Positions 8,809 to 17,047 of a stretch of DNA of 64,000 nucleotides are shown piece by piece. The DNA is taken from assembly GCF_039523435.1 (NCBI RefSeq), contig NZ_BAAAFH010000001.1:1-64000 (forward strand). The letters run 5' to 3'. A program made the position numbers and the translations under genes. The notes beneath the pieces are model-generated. The model was not told where the DNA came from. It ran no database searches and saw only the letters and a list, made by a program, of their open reading frames with translations. Each line of letters opens with the position of its first letter. Position 1 is the stretch's first letter. The stretch comes from Wandonia haliotis (GTDB taxonomy: Bacteria; Bacteroidota; Bacteroidia; Flavobacteriales_D; Crocinitomicaceae).

Positions 8809-10158
8809 ATGAAAAATTTAGTACGCATCTTATGTGTTTTTGGATTCGCTTCTTTTAGCTTAAAATCCGCTACAGCACAATGTATAACAGCTGTTGACCT
8901 TGACGGAACCAATCAGTTCTTATATGGTTCTAACTTTTTACAGTATGATTTTTCACAGTTCACTATTGAAATGTGGATCAATTCCGATGATTATACAGCC
9001 AATGATATTTACGTAAATTGGAGGAACGGCTCTTATATTGCTCTCGGAGGATGGGCAGCAGATGGAAGCTTTAATACGTGGGCAGAAGGATTAAGTCCAA
9101 ATTCAATCAATTCTGGTCCCGGAACGGCTCCAACCCCGGGGGAATGGCACCATATTGCCTATGTTTTTGACGGATCGAATCAAATTATCTACATCGACGG
9201 TACTGCAGTTACAACAGTTCCTACAACCGGGAGCGTTGACCTGAATGCTACAACCCAAATGATTGGTTTAGTAGTCGGTGCGCGCTTCGATCAAGGTCAA
9301 CAATTCACGAACACAAAGTTTGATGATGTACGAATTTGGAATTCAGCCAGAAGTAGTACCGAAATCAATGCAACTATGAATACCGATTTGAATGGAAACG
9401 AATCAGGATTGGTAGCATACTACCGTTTTGAGGATGGTGTTGGTAGTACAATTGCTACCGATTTGACCAGTGGAGCGAATCACCTTACACTAACAAACAT
9501 GGATCCTGCGACTGATTGGGTGAACGGCGTATTTTCTTCTGATGTACATTCAACAGCAACTATTGAAAGTTGTGGATCTTTGACCTGGATAGATGGGAAT
9601 ACCTATACTACAGATAATAATACGGCAACCTATCTGTATTCCGGTGGTGCTGTCGGAGGTTGTGATAGTATTGTCCACTTGGACTTAACAGTTCTGGATC
9701 CCGTCGATAATACAATTACAACAAGCGGTCCTTCATTTTCCGCAAACGAAGTATCTGCAGGTACACAGTACCAATGGGTCGATTGCGATAATGGTAACAC
9801 TCCTATTCCCGGTGAAATCGCTCAAACATTTACTGCAACTCAAACAGGTTCGTACGCTGTAGTTGTAACCGGACAAAATGGTTGTAGCGATACTTCTGCT
9901 TGCTCAAACATAACGATTGTTGGATTAGATGAAATTAACCCTGACCATCTAAAAGTGTCTATCTATCCTAACCCGGCAAGTTCTGTTCTTTCTGTAAAAG
10001 GTTTAACAAGTGATGAAAACTTCACCATTCTGAATTTACAAGGTGAGACCGTGCATAATGGCACTACAAACACTACCATTACAGTAGATTATTTGGCCAG
10101 CGGTACCTACTTGCTGAAATTTGAAAACAGACCGGTCGTATTGTTTGTCAAAGAATAG
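8809..10158 (+). CDS. Secreted LamG-domain protein with T9SS sorting domain
   Basis: A 449-residue exported protein. The open frame extends to a TTG at 8803, but ATG at 8809 directly precedes a normal signal peptide (MKNLVRILCVFGF ... ATAQ) and is preferred. Residues of about 25-230 form a concanavalin-like LamG fold (FTIEMWINSDD, GEWHHIAYVFDGS, FDDVRIWNSARS, GLVAYYRFEDG). Ig-like spacer repeats with TQYQWVDCDNGNTPIPGE follow. The C-terminus (VSIYPNPASSVLSV ... SGTYLLKFEN) is a T9SS sorting domain. It likely binds or displays a carbohydrate or protein ligand at the surface. Confidence 0.9.
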   Translation: MKNLVRILCVFGFASFSLKSATAQCITAVDLDGTNQFLYGSNFLQYDFSQFTIEMWINSDDYTANDIYVNWRNGSYIALGGWAADGSFNTWAEGLSPNSINSGPGTAPTPGEWHHIAYVFDGSNQIIYIDGTAVTTVPTTGSVDLNATTQMIGLVVGARFDQGQQFTNTKFDDVRIWNSARSSTEINATMNTDLNGNESGLVAYYRFEDGVGSTIATDLTSGANHLTLTNMDPATDWVNGVFSSDVHSTATIESCGSLTWIDGNTYTTDNNTATYLYSGGAVGGCDSIVHLDLTVLDPVDNTITTSGPSFSANEVSAGTQYQWVDCDNGNTPIPGEIAQTFTATQTGSYAVVVTGQNGCSDTSACSNITIVGLDEINPDHLKVSIYPNPASSVLSVKGLTSDENFTILNLQGETVHNGTTNTTITVDYLASGTYLLKFENRPVVLFVKE

Positions 10159-10247
10159 GTATCACAGTCTTAAACTTGCAAAAAAAACCTCGCCACCCCG
10201 GACTTTAAACTACTCATTTACAGAATCAAGTATAATTAAAATTAACG

Positions 10248-10282
10248 GACAGGAAATTGACAATTTATGTCGATTTCCTGTC
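10248..10282. repeat. 14-bp inverted repeat in intergenic region
   Basis: GACAGGAAATTGAC (10248-10261) pairs with GTCGATTTCCTGTC (10269-10282) through 14 bp including one G-U pair, with a 7-nt loop. No T-run follows, so it is either a weak terminator for the LamG gene or a regulatory palindrome. The remaining bases of 10159-10450 show nothing else. Confidence 0.55.
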
Positions 10283-10450
10283 TAAATCAAGAAGCATCCC
10301 CCCTCTAACTACAACAATTCAGAGATTGATCGTGTAAAACTGCTTGCCAATCAGCTTATGGTTTATCTCAGAAATAATGTTAATCTTACAGAACAAAAAA
10401 TTTGACACGAAGACATCCGGACAGATACAATCAATTACAACGAACAAAAA

Positions 10451-11371
10451 ATGAAAACACTAATCAGTATAGCAATCGTATTTTGGAGTATTGGATTATA
10501 TGCACAAAGCGACACAGCAACACACACAAAAAGTAGAATTACAGAGATTTATGATGTCGTTGCCGTTCATAAAGAAATACGAGACGGAAGAGGAGGAACA
10601 AGAAAATACACTTCAGAGCTAAAAGGAGAAATTCTGAATTACGATCAAAGTACCGGTGTACTTACCTTTAAATCTACGGATGGTAAACTGTATTCTTTCA
10701 GTAGTGATGAATACAAATATTTTGAATACGATAAAGAATTTATCACTAAAAACAAAGTATTTACACTAAAACAGCGGAAAGAGTCCGAATTTGAATTCTC
10801 GGCAGGGGTTAGAGTTTCCTTTCTCAATTTTAATGACCATTTTACTTCCGACACTTATTATCAGTACTCCGGAGGAGGTAATACAGATCTCCCTATTTCA
10901 ATTTTTGCAGGAGTTGGAAAGTATTTTAGCAGGAAACATTATGTTGGAATAAATGGAGAAATAGCCGTGATGTCGTATGGAAGTAATTATTTCTCTGGAG
11001 GATTCAACTATCATTTTCAATACGATGCTAATAAACGAAATGTTGCATTCTACATCCCGATAGGATTAAACTACTTTACTTCCAAATACAATCAATCCTT
11101 TCAATTAACTGACTCCGTCGTTGCACAATTACAAGCAAACTCAGATACCTATTCCAATCATCAGACTGTGGATTATAAAATATCTGCTCTTTCATTGTCA
11201 TTAGGACATGGTTTTTCCTTTATCTTAAATAATAAACACTCTATTTCTCTGGAATTAGCATTCATCAAATTTTTCCCATTGAGCACCTCATTTACAAACT
11301 CATTGGAACAAACACCCGATATTCGAATGACAGGGAGCGGGGTTCGTCTGGGCTTAGGCTTTAATTTTTAG
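10451..11371 (+). CDS. Predicted outer-membrane beta-barrel protein
   Basis: A 306-residue exported protein with a clear signal peptide (MKTLISIAIVFWSIGLYAQ). Residues of about 25-110 form a small soluble domain. The remainder consists of alternating aromatic/polar strands (GVRVSFLNFNDHF, YVGINGEIAVMSY, FYIPIGLNYFTS, LSLGHGFSFILN) and ends in RLGLGFNF. A terminal Phe after an amphipathic strand is the usual BAM signal for outer-membrane barrels. Function is unknown; it resembles generic Bacteroidota outer-membrane beta-barrel proteins. It appears monocistronic. Confidence 0.75.
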   Translation: MKTLISIAIVFWSIGLYAQSDTATHTKSRITEIYDVVAVHKEIRDGRGGTRKYTSELKGEILNYDQSTGVLTFKSTDGKLYSFSSDEYKYFEYDKEFITKNKVFTLKQRKESEFEFSAGVRVSFLNFNDHFTSDTYYQYSGGGNTDLPISIFAGVGKYFSRKHYVGINGEIAVMSYGSNYFSGGFNYHFQYDANKRNVAFYIPIGLNYFTSKYNQSFQLTDSVVAQLQANSDTYSNHQTVDYKISALSLSLGHGFSFILNNKHSISLELAFIKFFPLSTSFTNSLEQTPDIRMTGSGVRLGLGFNF

Positions 11372-11552
11372 GAACTTCTGAATAGAAAATCTTCGAATTA
11401 GTATACTCATTGTAAGTGATGTAACTCATCCTCCTTATAGGCCTACATAAAAATAGCATTAGCATTATTCATGATTAGATTATTCTATCTGATTTATTTA
11501 CCTTTATAATGCGATTAACAACTTAAAAAGTAGCATCATCAAAATACTTAAC

Positions 11553-12431
11553 GTGACGAAAAGCATCACACATAAAAGTTTCTTTGATAACTATATCAGA
11601 ATGAATGCTGACCTTTTTAAATGGCAATCCACACCATTACAAATTTATCCTTTAGAAAAAATTTCTGATTACTTGGTTTTACCAACTCCCTTATTACGAA
11701 CAGACTATAACTTCATCATTTACCTATATAAGGGTAGTTATTACCAACAAGTAGGCGTAGAAAAATATACAGTTGACCGCCCATCTATTTTGTATGTTAC
11801 CGAAGGGGATGTTTTTGCTTTGCTATCAAAAAAAAGTAACTTATCCGGCTTTTTCATTCTTATGGAGAATAAAGTTCTCTCATCAGTACTTGGTAAAATA
11901 GAACTTGCTGATCTCCTGAATATCGAAACATTAACCCTATTAAACCACAATACAAATCTATGGTTCAATAATTTATGTCAACTACTCTATAAAGAAGTTT
12001 CGGCCAGCACTCCCAATCGCAAAGTTGGAAGTGGATTATTACAGGCTTTGCTTCATAAGTTGATAGAAATCAATGATGGTAAAAAAACGATCACCCGGCA
12101 GCATGAAGTGGCTAACCATTTTAAACAGTTACTCAACAAATCATATAAAGAACATAAATCAGTTACCTATTATGCCCAGGTATTAAATGTTTCCGAGAAT
12201 TATCTCAACCGCTGTGTAAACAAACATTTTCAAAAAAGCTGTAAGCAATTAATTCAGGAAACAATTATTATCAATAGTCAAATTTTAATGTTTGAGTCTA
12301 ATATGGATATTCGTGAGATCTCCTTTGAAGTAGGTTTTGACGATCCGTCCTATTTTTCCAGAGTATTCAAAAAAATTACTGGACAAACCCCTTCTACATT
12401 CAAGAAGAACATTACGCATGATTTGTCCTAG
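11553..12431 (+). CDS. AraC-family transcriptional regulator
   Basis: A 292-residue regulator. The N-terminal cupin-like ligand domain (about 1-160) has no recognised ligand. The C-terminal AraC HTH (about 190-290) carries YYAQVLNVSENYLNRCVNKH and ISFEVGFDDPSYFSRVFKK, the two expected helix-turn-helix motifs. The upstream frame begins with GTG at 11553; an in-frame ATG at 11601 (MNADLFKW) is an alternative that would shorten it by 16 residues. It lies 72 bp upstream of an NAD(P)-binding oxidoreductase gene on the same strand. That is a common AraC-plus-target arrangement. Confidence 0.88.
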   Translation: MTKSITHKSFFDNYIRMNADLFKWQSTPLQIYPLEKISDYLVLPTPLLRTDYNFIIYLYKGSYYQQVGVEKYTVDRPSILYVTEGDVFALLSKKSNLSGFFILMENKVLSSVLGKIELADLLNIETLTLLNHNTNLWFNNLCQLLYKEVSASTPNRKVGSGLLQALLHKLIEINDGKKTITRQHEVANHFKQLLNKSYKEHKSVTYYAQVLNVSENYLNRCVNKHFQKSCKQLIQETIIINSQILMFESNMDIREISFEVGFDDPSYFSRVFKKITGQTPSTFKKNITHDLS

Positions 12432-12503
12432 TTATTATCGGGTTATTAAAAATACTCCTCAGTTTCTCCCACTAACTTTGTTGTCAGCATAAATTGACAA
12501 AAA

Positions 12504-13154
12504 ATGAAAATATTCTTATTGGGGGCAACAGGCGATACCGGATACGAAGTCCTAAAAAAACTCATCTCTGAAAATCATAAGGTAAAAATTCTGGTCAGAA
12601 CCCCGTCCAAATTAAACACAGCAGATATACCCAATCTCCAAAAAGATCAGATTGAAGTTATTCAGGGAAGTGTTATGGAAGCTGAAAAACTCATTGATTT
12701 ATTCAAAGACTGTGATGCTATTGTTTCTGCATTAGGAACAGGTAAAAACAATTCTTATACGGAAATCTACTCTAAAGGAGGTAGAAATATCATTGCAGCA
12801 ATGCGATCCAATCAAATAAAGAGACTGATTACCATAACATCTGCTCTTATCGACATGAGTGATACATCAACAGATAATTTCTTTCTAAATCGTATTATTC
12901 GTCCTAATTTCAACAAAATATATTCTGACCAAACCCGATGGGAAACAATTTTGGATGATACAACTGATATTAACTGGACTTGTGTACGTCCTACTTATTT
13001 AGTGAACAAGGAATTTACCGGTAGATATCGAATCAAGAATCAACACTGCCCTCCAAAAGGTAGAAAAATAGGTCGTTCAGACCTTGCTGACTTTATAGTA
13101 AAAGTACTCTATTCAAATGAATATATTCATCAAAAACCGGTACTCGCCTATTAA
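12504..13154 (+). CDS. NAD(P)-binding SDR-like (NmrA/NAD(P)H-binding) protein
   Basis: A 216-residue atypical short-chain dehydrogenase of the NAD(P)H-binding (PF13460) group. The N-terminal Rossmann motif is GATGDTGYEV (7-16). It is followed by VRTPSKL, an NADP-phosphate-type Arg, and VSALGTG near 76. The segment TRWETILDDTTDINWTCVRP is typical of the group, in which the classical YxxxK dyad is often absent. Substrate is unknown. It is probably controlled by the AraC regulator immediately upstream. Confidence 0.85.
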   Translation: MKIFLLGATGDTGYEVLKKLISENHKVKILVRTPSKLNTADIPNLQKDQIEVIQGSVMEAEKLIDLFKDCDAIVSALGTGKNNSYTEIYSKGGRNIIAAMRSNQIKRLITITSALIDMSDTSTDNFFLNRIIRPNFNKIYSDQTRWETILDDTTDINWTCVRPTYLVNKEFTGRYRIKNQHCPPKGRKIGRSDLADFIVKVLYSNEYIHQKPVLAY

Positions 13155-13181
13155 AACCCCTGTAATTTGAAATAAGCAGTT

Positions 13182-13394
13182 ATGATTGAAATATTTAAGA
13201 CTTCTGTTAAAAGAAAGTCTGACAGCCACAAAATTGTTCAGGACTTAAAAAATATAATACCTGAAGCAAGAATTAATTTTGACCTCGAAGATTGCGATAA
13301 TATTTTACGAATAGAAGCAAATCATTTTGATATAAAATCTGTTCAATCACTTTTACAAAAATACGGTCATGAATCTGAGGTATTAATAGGATAA
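13182..13394 (+). CDS. Small conserved hypothetical protein
   Basis: A 70-residue protein starting MIEIFKTSVKRKSDS. It has a beta-alpha-beta-beta-alpha pattern resembling a ferredoxin-like (HMA-type) fold but lacks a CxxC metal motif. Similar short Bacteroidota proteins with a FDLEDCDNILRIE core are common and uncharacterised (from memory). It follows the NAD(P)-binding gene by 28 bp and may be co-transcribed. Confidence 0.7.
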   Translation: MIEIFKTSVKRKSDSHKIVQDLKNIIPEARINFDLEDCDNILRIEANHFDIKSVQSLLQKYGHESEVLIG

Positions 13395-13431
13395 CGAAGA
13401 AAGAATTGAATATGAACAATCTAAAGTGATT

Positions 13432-15156
13432 TTACAATTCTTCACGTTCAAGCCACTCCAATTCCCCCGGTAGTTCCATCGAGCAAAACTCCAGGTGAAT
13501 CACACGTCTTCGTTTTTGATTTTGCGCTTTGGAAGAAGCGTGTAATAAAAGTGGTTTCATCAACTGAACACCTCCCTCCTGCACTTCTATAGTAACAGGA
13601 GTAGCACTGGAAATAATAGCTTCTTTTTCTCCATCCGAATAACGCTGACTGTGAGAACCGGGTATAACCTTTAATGCACCATTTTTGACCGTAGCCTGAT
13701 CCAGATGCACACGAATACTAAACGTACATTTCAGAATTTCCTCGGGCGGGCATACACTCGTAATTCCATTTCTGTTGGTCCAGGAAGAAAAACCGTCCGT
13801 CTCTATCCGTTTGTTTACATTGACCGGAACATCCTGATGCCAGGTAACATACCAATTATCCGTATCAGGCTTATCAAAATAGATGGCTTTCGTCAGAAAA
13901 GCATTCTCATCCACAACCTGTACAATTTTTCTCAGGTTCCTATTCAATACAATTTTTTTCAGTTCGGGAATATCTTTCAATAACGTCCGCTTTCCAAAAG
14001 TCGGCTCATCGTGTTTATCAAAGTAAATATAAATCTTCTTCCCTATTTCCCGAATTTCCTTCCGCGTATATATATCGTTCAAAACAACATATCCATTCCG
14101 CTCCAGTTTCCTTGAAGCGGCTACCAAGTTCGGTTGGTGTAAATGTGTTCTGTATTGATCCAGCGCATTTTGTAGCTGATCCTGTATCCTCCTCCGGAGT
14201 GAACTGGGTTGTAGCACCTGAACCGTATCACCAAATCCCAAAATCAATCGTTCCAATTCAAAGTTATGGTGTACAAAAAGTTCCAGAATGATTCCATCAT
14301 CCGGCAACTGCTCCAGTACGCGTTGCGAATGGTGCAACGGCTTGGTTACGAGATATGGAGCATTTGAAGCATCTACTTTCAAAATCACCCGGTCAACATA
14401 TTTCTCGTCCATTACTGTTACACCTATCGTATTTTTATAATACGCATCTCCATCAAAAGGCTCTTCTAAAGCCTCCTTTTTCAGATCATACTCAACAGAC
14501 ACTATTCTATCCAGAGCAAGGGTTATAATACTCCCATTGCGTTTGTTTTTTCCCACAAGAAACCACCTGTTGTTATATTCTTTCAAAATAAACGGATAGA
14601 AAGTCATTTCCGAACTCTCTTTAGCTGAAAAAGATTTGTAGCGAATCTTCAAAACCAACTTTTTCACAATAGCCTGGTACAGCGCGTCCAGATGTTCCAG
14701 TCCTTTCAATCGCTCATTTTTGTCTAAATGAATGACTGCCGGTTGATGTGTTTTCTCTGTATAAATCCGATCTTCCAGTTTTTGGATAATGTCCCCCAAC
14801 TCCGAAAACAAAGAAAAATCTCTGAATTGCTTCAACATTTCCACCGATTCCGTAAGTACCTGCATATCTCCCTCATTCAAAGGAATATCTGTCATTCTGT
14901 AATCCGGGTCATCGTATTTATAATATTTCTTATCGTAAACCACAATAGGCGCATTATACCCTAGCTTATCACTCCTCATCAATTGAATATCCAATTGAAC
15001 CGTCCGTTTACTCACATTAACATCCCTGCCTTCGTATTCGTACAAAGCATCAGAACAAGCCTCAATAAGATCTTCTAATGTCCACTTATGGTACTGATTT
15101 TGCAGACATTTATCAATTGTTTTGTAACGTATCAGTGCATTTTTATTCTGAGCCAT
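13432..15156 (-). CDS. WYL-domain regulator fused to a PhyH-like dioxygenase domain
   Basis: A 574-residue fusion. Residues 1-80 form a winged HTH (TLEDLIEACSDAL ... SKRTVQLDIQLMR). Residues of about 140-330 form a WYL ligand-sensing domain plus C-terminal extension (LKIRYKSFS, YNNRWFLVG, LALDRIVSV). Residues of about 345-574 form a complete phytanoyl-CoA dioxygenase (PhyH)-like domain. Its Fe(II) ligands are His440 and Asp442 (WHQD) and His539 (LLLHASS), with Arg551 (RRRVIHLEF) as the likely 2-oxoglutarate ligand. The two halves are normally separate genes. It is transcribed divergently from the rtcB-prfH operon, and a TGACTAT-type palindrome lies just upstream of its start. WYL proteins often regulate neighbouring defence or stress genes. 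The role of the dioxygenase half, whether sensor or RNA/protein modifier, is unknown. Confidence 0.88.
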   Translation of the reverse strand: MAQNKNALIRYKTIDKCLQNQYHKWTLEDLIEACSDALYEYEGRDVNVSKRTVQLDIQLMRSDKLGYNAPIVVYDKKYYKYDDPDYRMTDIPLNEGDMQVLTESVEMLKQFRDFSLFSELGDIIQKLEDRIYTEKTHQPAVIHLDKNERLKGLEHLDALYQAIVKKLVLKIRYKSFSAKESSEMTFYPFILKEYNNRWFLVGKNKRNGSIITLALDRIVSVEYDLKKEALEEPFDGDAYYKNTIGVTVMDEKYVDRVILKVDASNAPYLVTKPLHHSQRVLEQLPDDGIILELFVHHNFELERLILGFGDTVQVLQPSSLRRRIQDQLQNALDQYRTHLHQPNLVAASRKLERNGYVVLNDIYTRKEIREIGKKIYIYFDKHDEPTFGKRTLLKDIPELKKIVLNRNLRKIVQVVDENAFLTKAIYFDKPDTDNWYVTWHQDVPVNVNKRIETDGFSSWTNRNGITSVCPPEEILKCTFSIRVHLDQATVKNGALKVIPGSHSQRYSDGEKEAIISSATPVTIEVQEGGVQLMKPLLLHASSKAQNQKRRRVIHLEFCSMELPGELEWLEREEL

Positions 15157-15178
15157 AATCTGTAGTATCGTTCTAAAA

Positions 15179-15195
15179 TGACTATTCGATAGTCA
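15179..15195. promoter_or_regulatory. Palindrome upstream of the WYL-PhyH gene
   Basis: TGACTAT (15179-15185) - TCG - ATAGTCA (15189-15195) is a perfect 7-bp inverted repeat 23 bp upstream of the WYL-PhyH start. Its position suggests an operator, possibly for autoregulation. No footprint data exist, so the assignment is inference. Confidence 0.5.
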
Positions 15196-15234
15196 AAGTT
15201 AACAGCTTATTTCATTAAAAATAATGTCTCTCCT

Positions 15235-15265
15235 TTTGGAGAAAACAAATTTTACTCTACATTTG
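15235..15265 (+). promoter_or_regulatory. Canonical Bacteroidota promoter (TTTG-N19-TACATTTG)
   Basis: TTTG at 15235-15238 and TACATTTG at 15258-15265 are separated by exactly 19 bp, matching the Bacteroidota -33/-7 consensus TTTG / TAnnTTTG. Transcription should begin near 15272, reading toward the short ORF at 15318 and the rtcB operon. Confidence 0.8.
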
Positions 15266-15317
15266 CAACCGATTTAAGTTTGAAGTTTACTATTAACAAA
15301 TAAAAAACCAAAGCGAA

Positions 15318-15392
15318 ATGTTCAGTTTAATTAACATATTCTCCAGCGAGCCAGGTCAGGGACGTGTGCTTTGCGTGCTTTGGAATTCATAG
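15318..15392 (+). CDS. Possible 24-codon leader ORF
   Basis: A short frame of 24 codons (MFSLINIFSSEPGQG, then RVLCVLWNS) begins about 46 nt after the predicted transcription start and ends 20 nt before a strong terminator. It contains the direct repeat GTGCTTTG twice (codons VLCVL). It may be a leader peptide that couples translation to attenuation of the rtcB operon, or simply part of a small RNA. Coding status is unproven. Confidence 0.35.
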   Translation: MFSLINIFSSEPGQGRVLCVLWNS

Positions 15393-15411
15393 ATTAAAAT
15401 ATTCTGTTATG

Positions 15412-15444
15412 AAAGTCCGAAGCAATAGTTTCGGACTTTTTTTT
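15412..15444 (+). terminator. Strong terminator between the leader ORF and rtcB
   Basis: The 10-bp stem AAAGTCCGAA (15412-15421) / TTCGGACTTT (15430-15439), with an 8-nt loop, runs into a tract of eight T residues. It would end a transcript of about 170 nt started at the promoter at 15235, some 190 bp before the rtcB start. It therefore looks like an attenuator or the end of a small RNA. Confidence 0.85.
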
Positions 15445-15522
15445 ATCTCCATTTTACGGGTTGTAAGTTCGAAACATTGAATCCATCAATTTGTGTTACG
15501 TATTTACTTTAAAAAAATGTAA

Positions 15523-15555
15523 GTCAAAATTTTTGACAGTAGGTTAAGCTACTGT
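15523..15555. promoter_or_regulatory. Two adjoining palindromes upstream of rtcB
   Basis: GTCAAAA-T-TTTTGAC (15523-15537) is immediately joined by ACAGTAG-GTTAAG-CTACTGT (15536-15555); both have 7-bp arms. They lie 80-110 bp ahead of the rtcB start in a region that must hold its own promoter. They are candidate operators for the divergent WYL regulator. Confidence 0.45.
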
Positions 15556-15636
15556 ACTCTATTATTTTTTGAATATGAGATCTAACTCTGTAGAGGATTT
15601 TTCTCATCATTCACAGTATTTATTATTTCAGATAAA

Positions 15637-17037
15637 ATGGGAAAGAAAATTAAAGGGAAAGATCTGGTTAATCTGGGTTTTCCACAAAACAATACAATCA
15701 ATATCGCTTTGGGACAAATCAGCAGGTACCGTAAAAAGTGTGACAAACAAAAATTGCTGAATGAACTTAGTGATGTCATTGCCAATCAGGACTCTTATAA
15801 AGACGACCCTGTATGGGGAAAAATTATTGAAGCAATGACGGATCCGGTAGAACTCGAAATGCACACCTTACAATCACATCGTGTTCCTTTCGAAATATTC
15901 GGAGAAAATGAAATTGGCGATCTGGCAAAACATCAGTTTTATGGTTCGTTGAAACTTCCGATAGCGGTACGGGGTGCACTCATGCCTGATGCTCATGGTG
16001 GTTACGGACTACCAATAGGTGGAGTACTTGCAACAAAAAACGCAGTAATTCCTTATGGTGTAGGTGTTGACATCGGCTGTAGAATGGCGATGTCAGTGTT
16101 CCCCCTCCCTGCCAGTCATTTCAAAGGTCGAACGGATCAAATGAAAAAGATACTCTCCGAACATACTAAATTCGGTATGTACGAAACTCATAGGGTAAAA
16201 CATGATCACCCCATATTTGAGAGAAGTGAGTTTCGCGAAATTCCGTTGTTGAAGCAGCTTTTCAAAAAAGCTTACCAACAGTTAGGAACATCAGGAGGAG
16301 GAAATCATTTCGTTGAATTCGGAGTAGTGACTATGCGGGAAGATCTCTATCTAGATGGTAAGCTTCAGCTTCCTCAGGGAGAATATCTGGCTTTGCTGTC
16401 GCATAGTGGTTCCAGAGGGTTGGGAGCCAATATCGCCCAGCATTATACGCATCTGGCAAAAAAGCAATGTCACTTGCCTAAACAGGTACAGCACCTTGCC
16501 TGGTTAGATATGGATAAACACGATGGAATGGAGTACTGGATTGCGATGAATCTGGCCGGTGAGTATGCCAAGGCGTGTCATGATAATATCCATTCCAGAA
16601 TAGCCAAAGAGCTCGGAACTCAAATCACTGTAACCATTGAAAACCATCATAATTTTGCATGGAAAGAAAAAGTTAACGGGGAAGAGTGTATCGTTCACAG
16701 AAAAGGTGCTACACCTGCCGGAAAAGGAGTTCTCGGAATTATTCCCGGATCAATGACTGCTCCCGGATATATTGTAAGAGGCCTGGGAAATGAAAATAGT
16801 TTGAATTCAGCTTCTCACGGTGCCGGACGTATGTTCTCCAGAAGTCAGTGTAAATCCAAATTCACGAAGAGTGAGATCCAAAAACTACTCCAAACCAATG
16901 GAATAGAGTTAATCGGAGGGAATGTAGATGAAGCACCGATGGCGTATAAAGATATTCATACAGTCATGAACAACCAACAGGAATTGGTAGAAGTGATTGG
17001 TGAATTTCAACCAAAAATCGTTCGTATGGACAAATAA
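15637..17037 (+). CDS. rtcB: RtcB family RNA ligase (PrfH-linked paralogue)
   Basis: A 466-residue GTP- and Mn2+-dependent 3'-phosphate/5'-OH RNA ligase. All active-site motifs are present: MPDAHGGYG (116-124), Asp145/Cys148 in GVDIGCRM, His224 in GGGNHFVEF, His256 in SHSGSRGLG, His337/338 in NHHNF, and the guanylate-accepting His394 in SHGAGR. It is the first gene of an operon. The prfH ATG follows 10 bp after its stop, the linkage seen for RtcB2-type enzymes that re-ligate 16S rRNA cut in the decoding centre. Its length fits the family. Confidence 0.95.
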   Translation: MGKKIKGKDLVNLGFPQNNTINIALGQISRYRKKCDKQKLLNELSDVIANQDSYKDDPVWGKIIEAMTDPVELEMHTLQSHRVPFEIFGENEIGDLAKHQFYGSLKLPIAVRGALMPDAHGGYGLPIGGVLATKNAVIPYGVGVDIGCRMAMSVFPLPASHFKGRTDQMKKILSEHTKFGMYETHRVKHDHPIFERSEFREIPLLKQLFKKAYQQLGTSGGGNHFVEFGVVTMREDLYLDGKLQLPQGEYLALLSHSGSRGLGANIAQHYTHLAKKQCHLPKQVQHLAWLDMDKHDGMEYWIAMNLAGEYAKACHDNIHSRIAKELGTQITVTIENHHNFAWKEKVNGEECIVHRKGATPAGKGVLGIIPGSMTAPGYIVRGLGNENSLNSASHGAGRMFSRSQCKSKFTKSEIQKLLQTNGIELIGGNVDEAPMAYKDIHTVMNNQQELVEVIGEFQPKIVRMDK

Positions 17038-17047
17038 CAAAAACAAA

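Noticed and set aside
16997..17047. Upstream ATG start for prfH inside rtcB
   Set aside because: The extra 17 residues lie within rtcB and are not part of the conserved PrfH N-terminus, which begins at ATG 17048.
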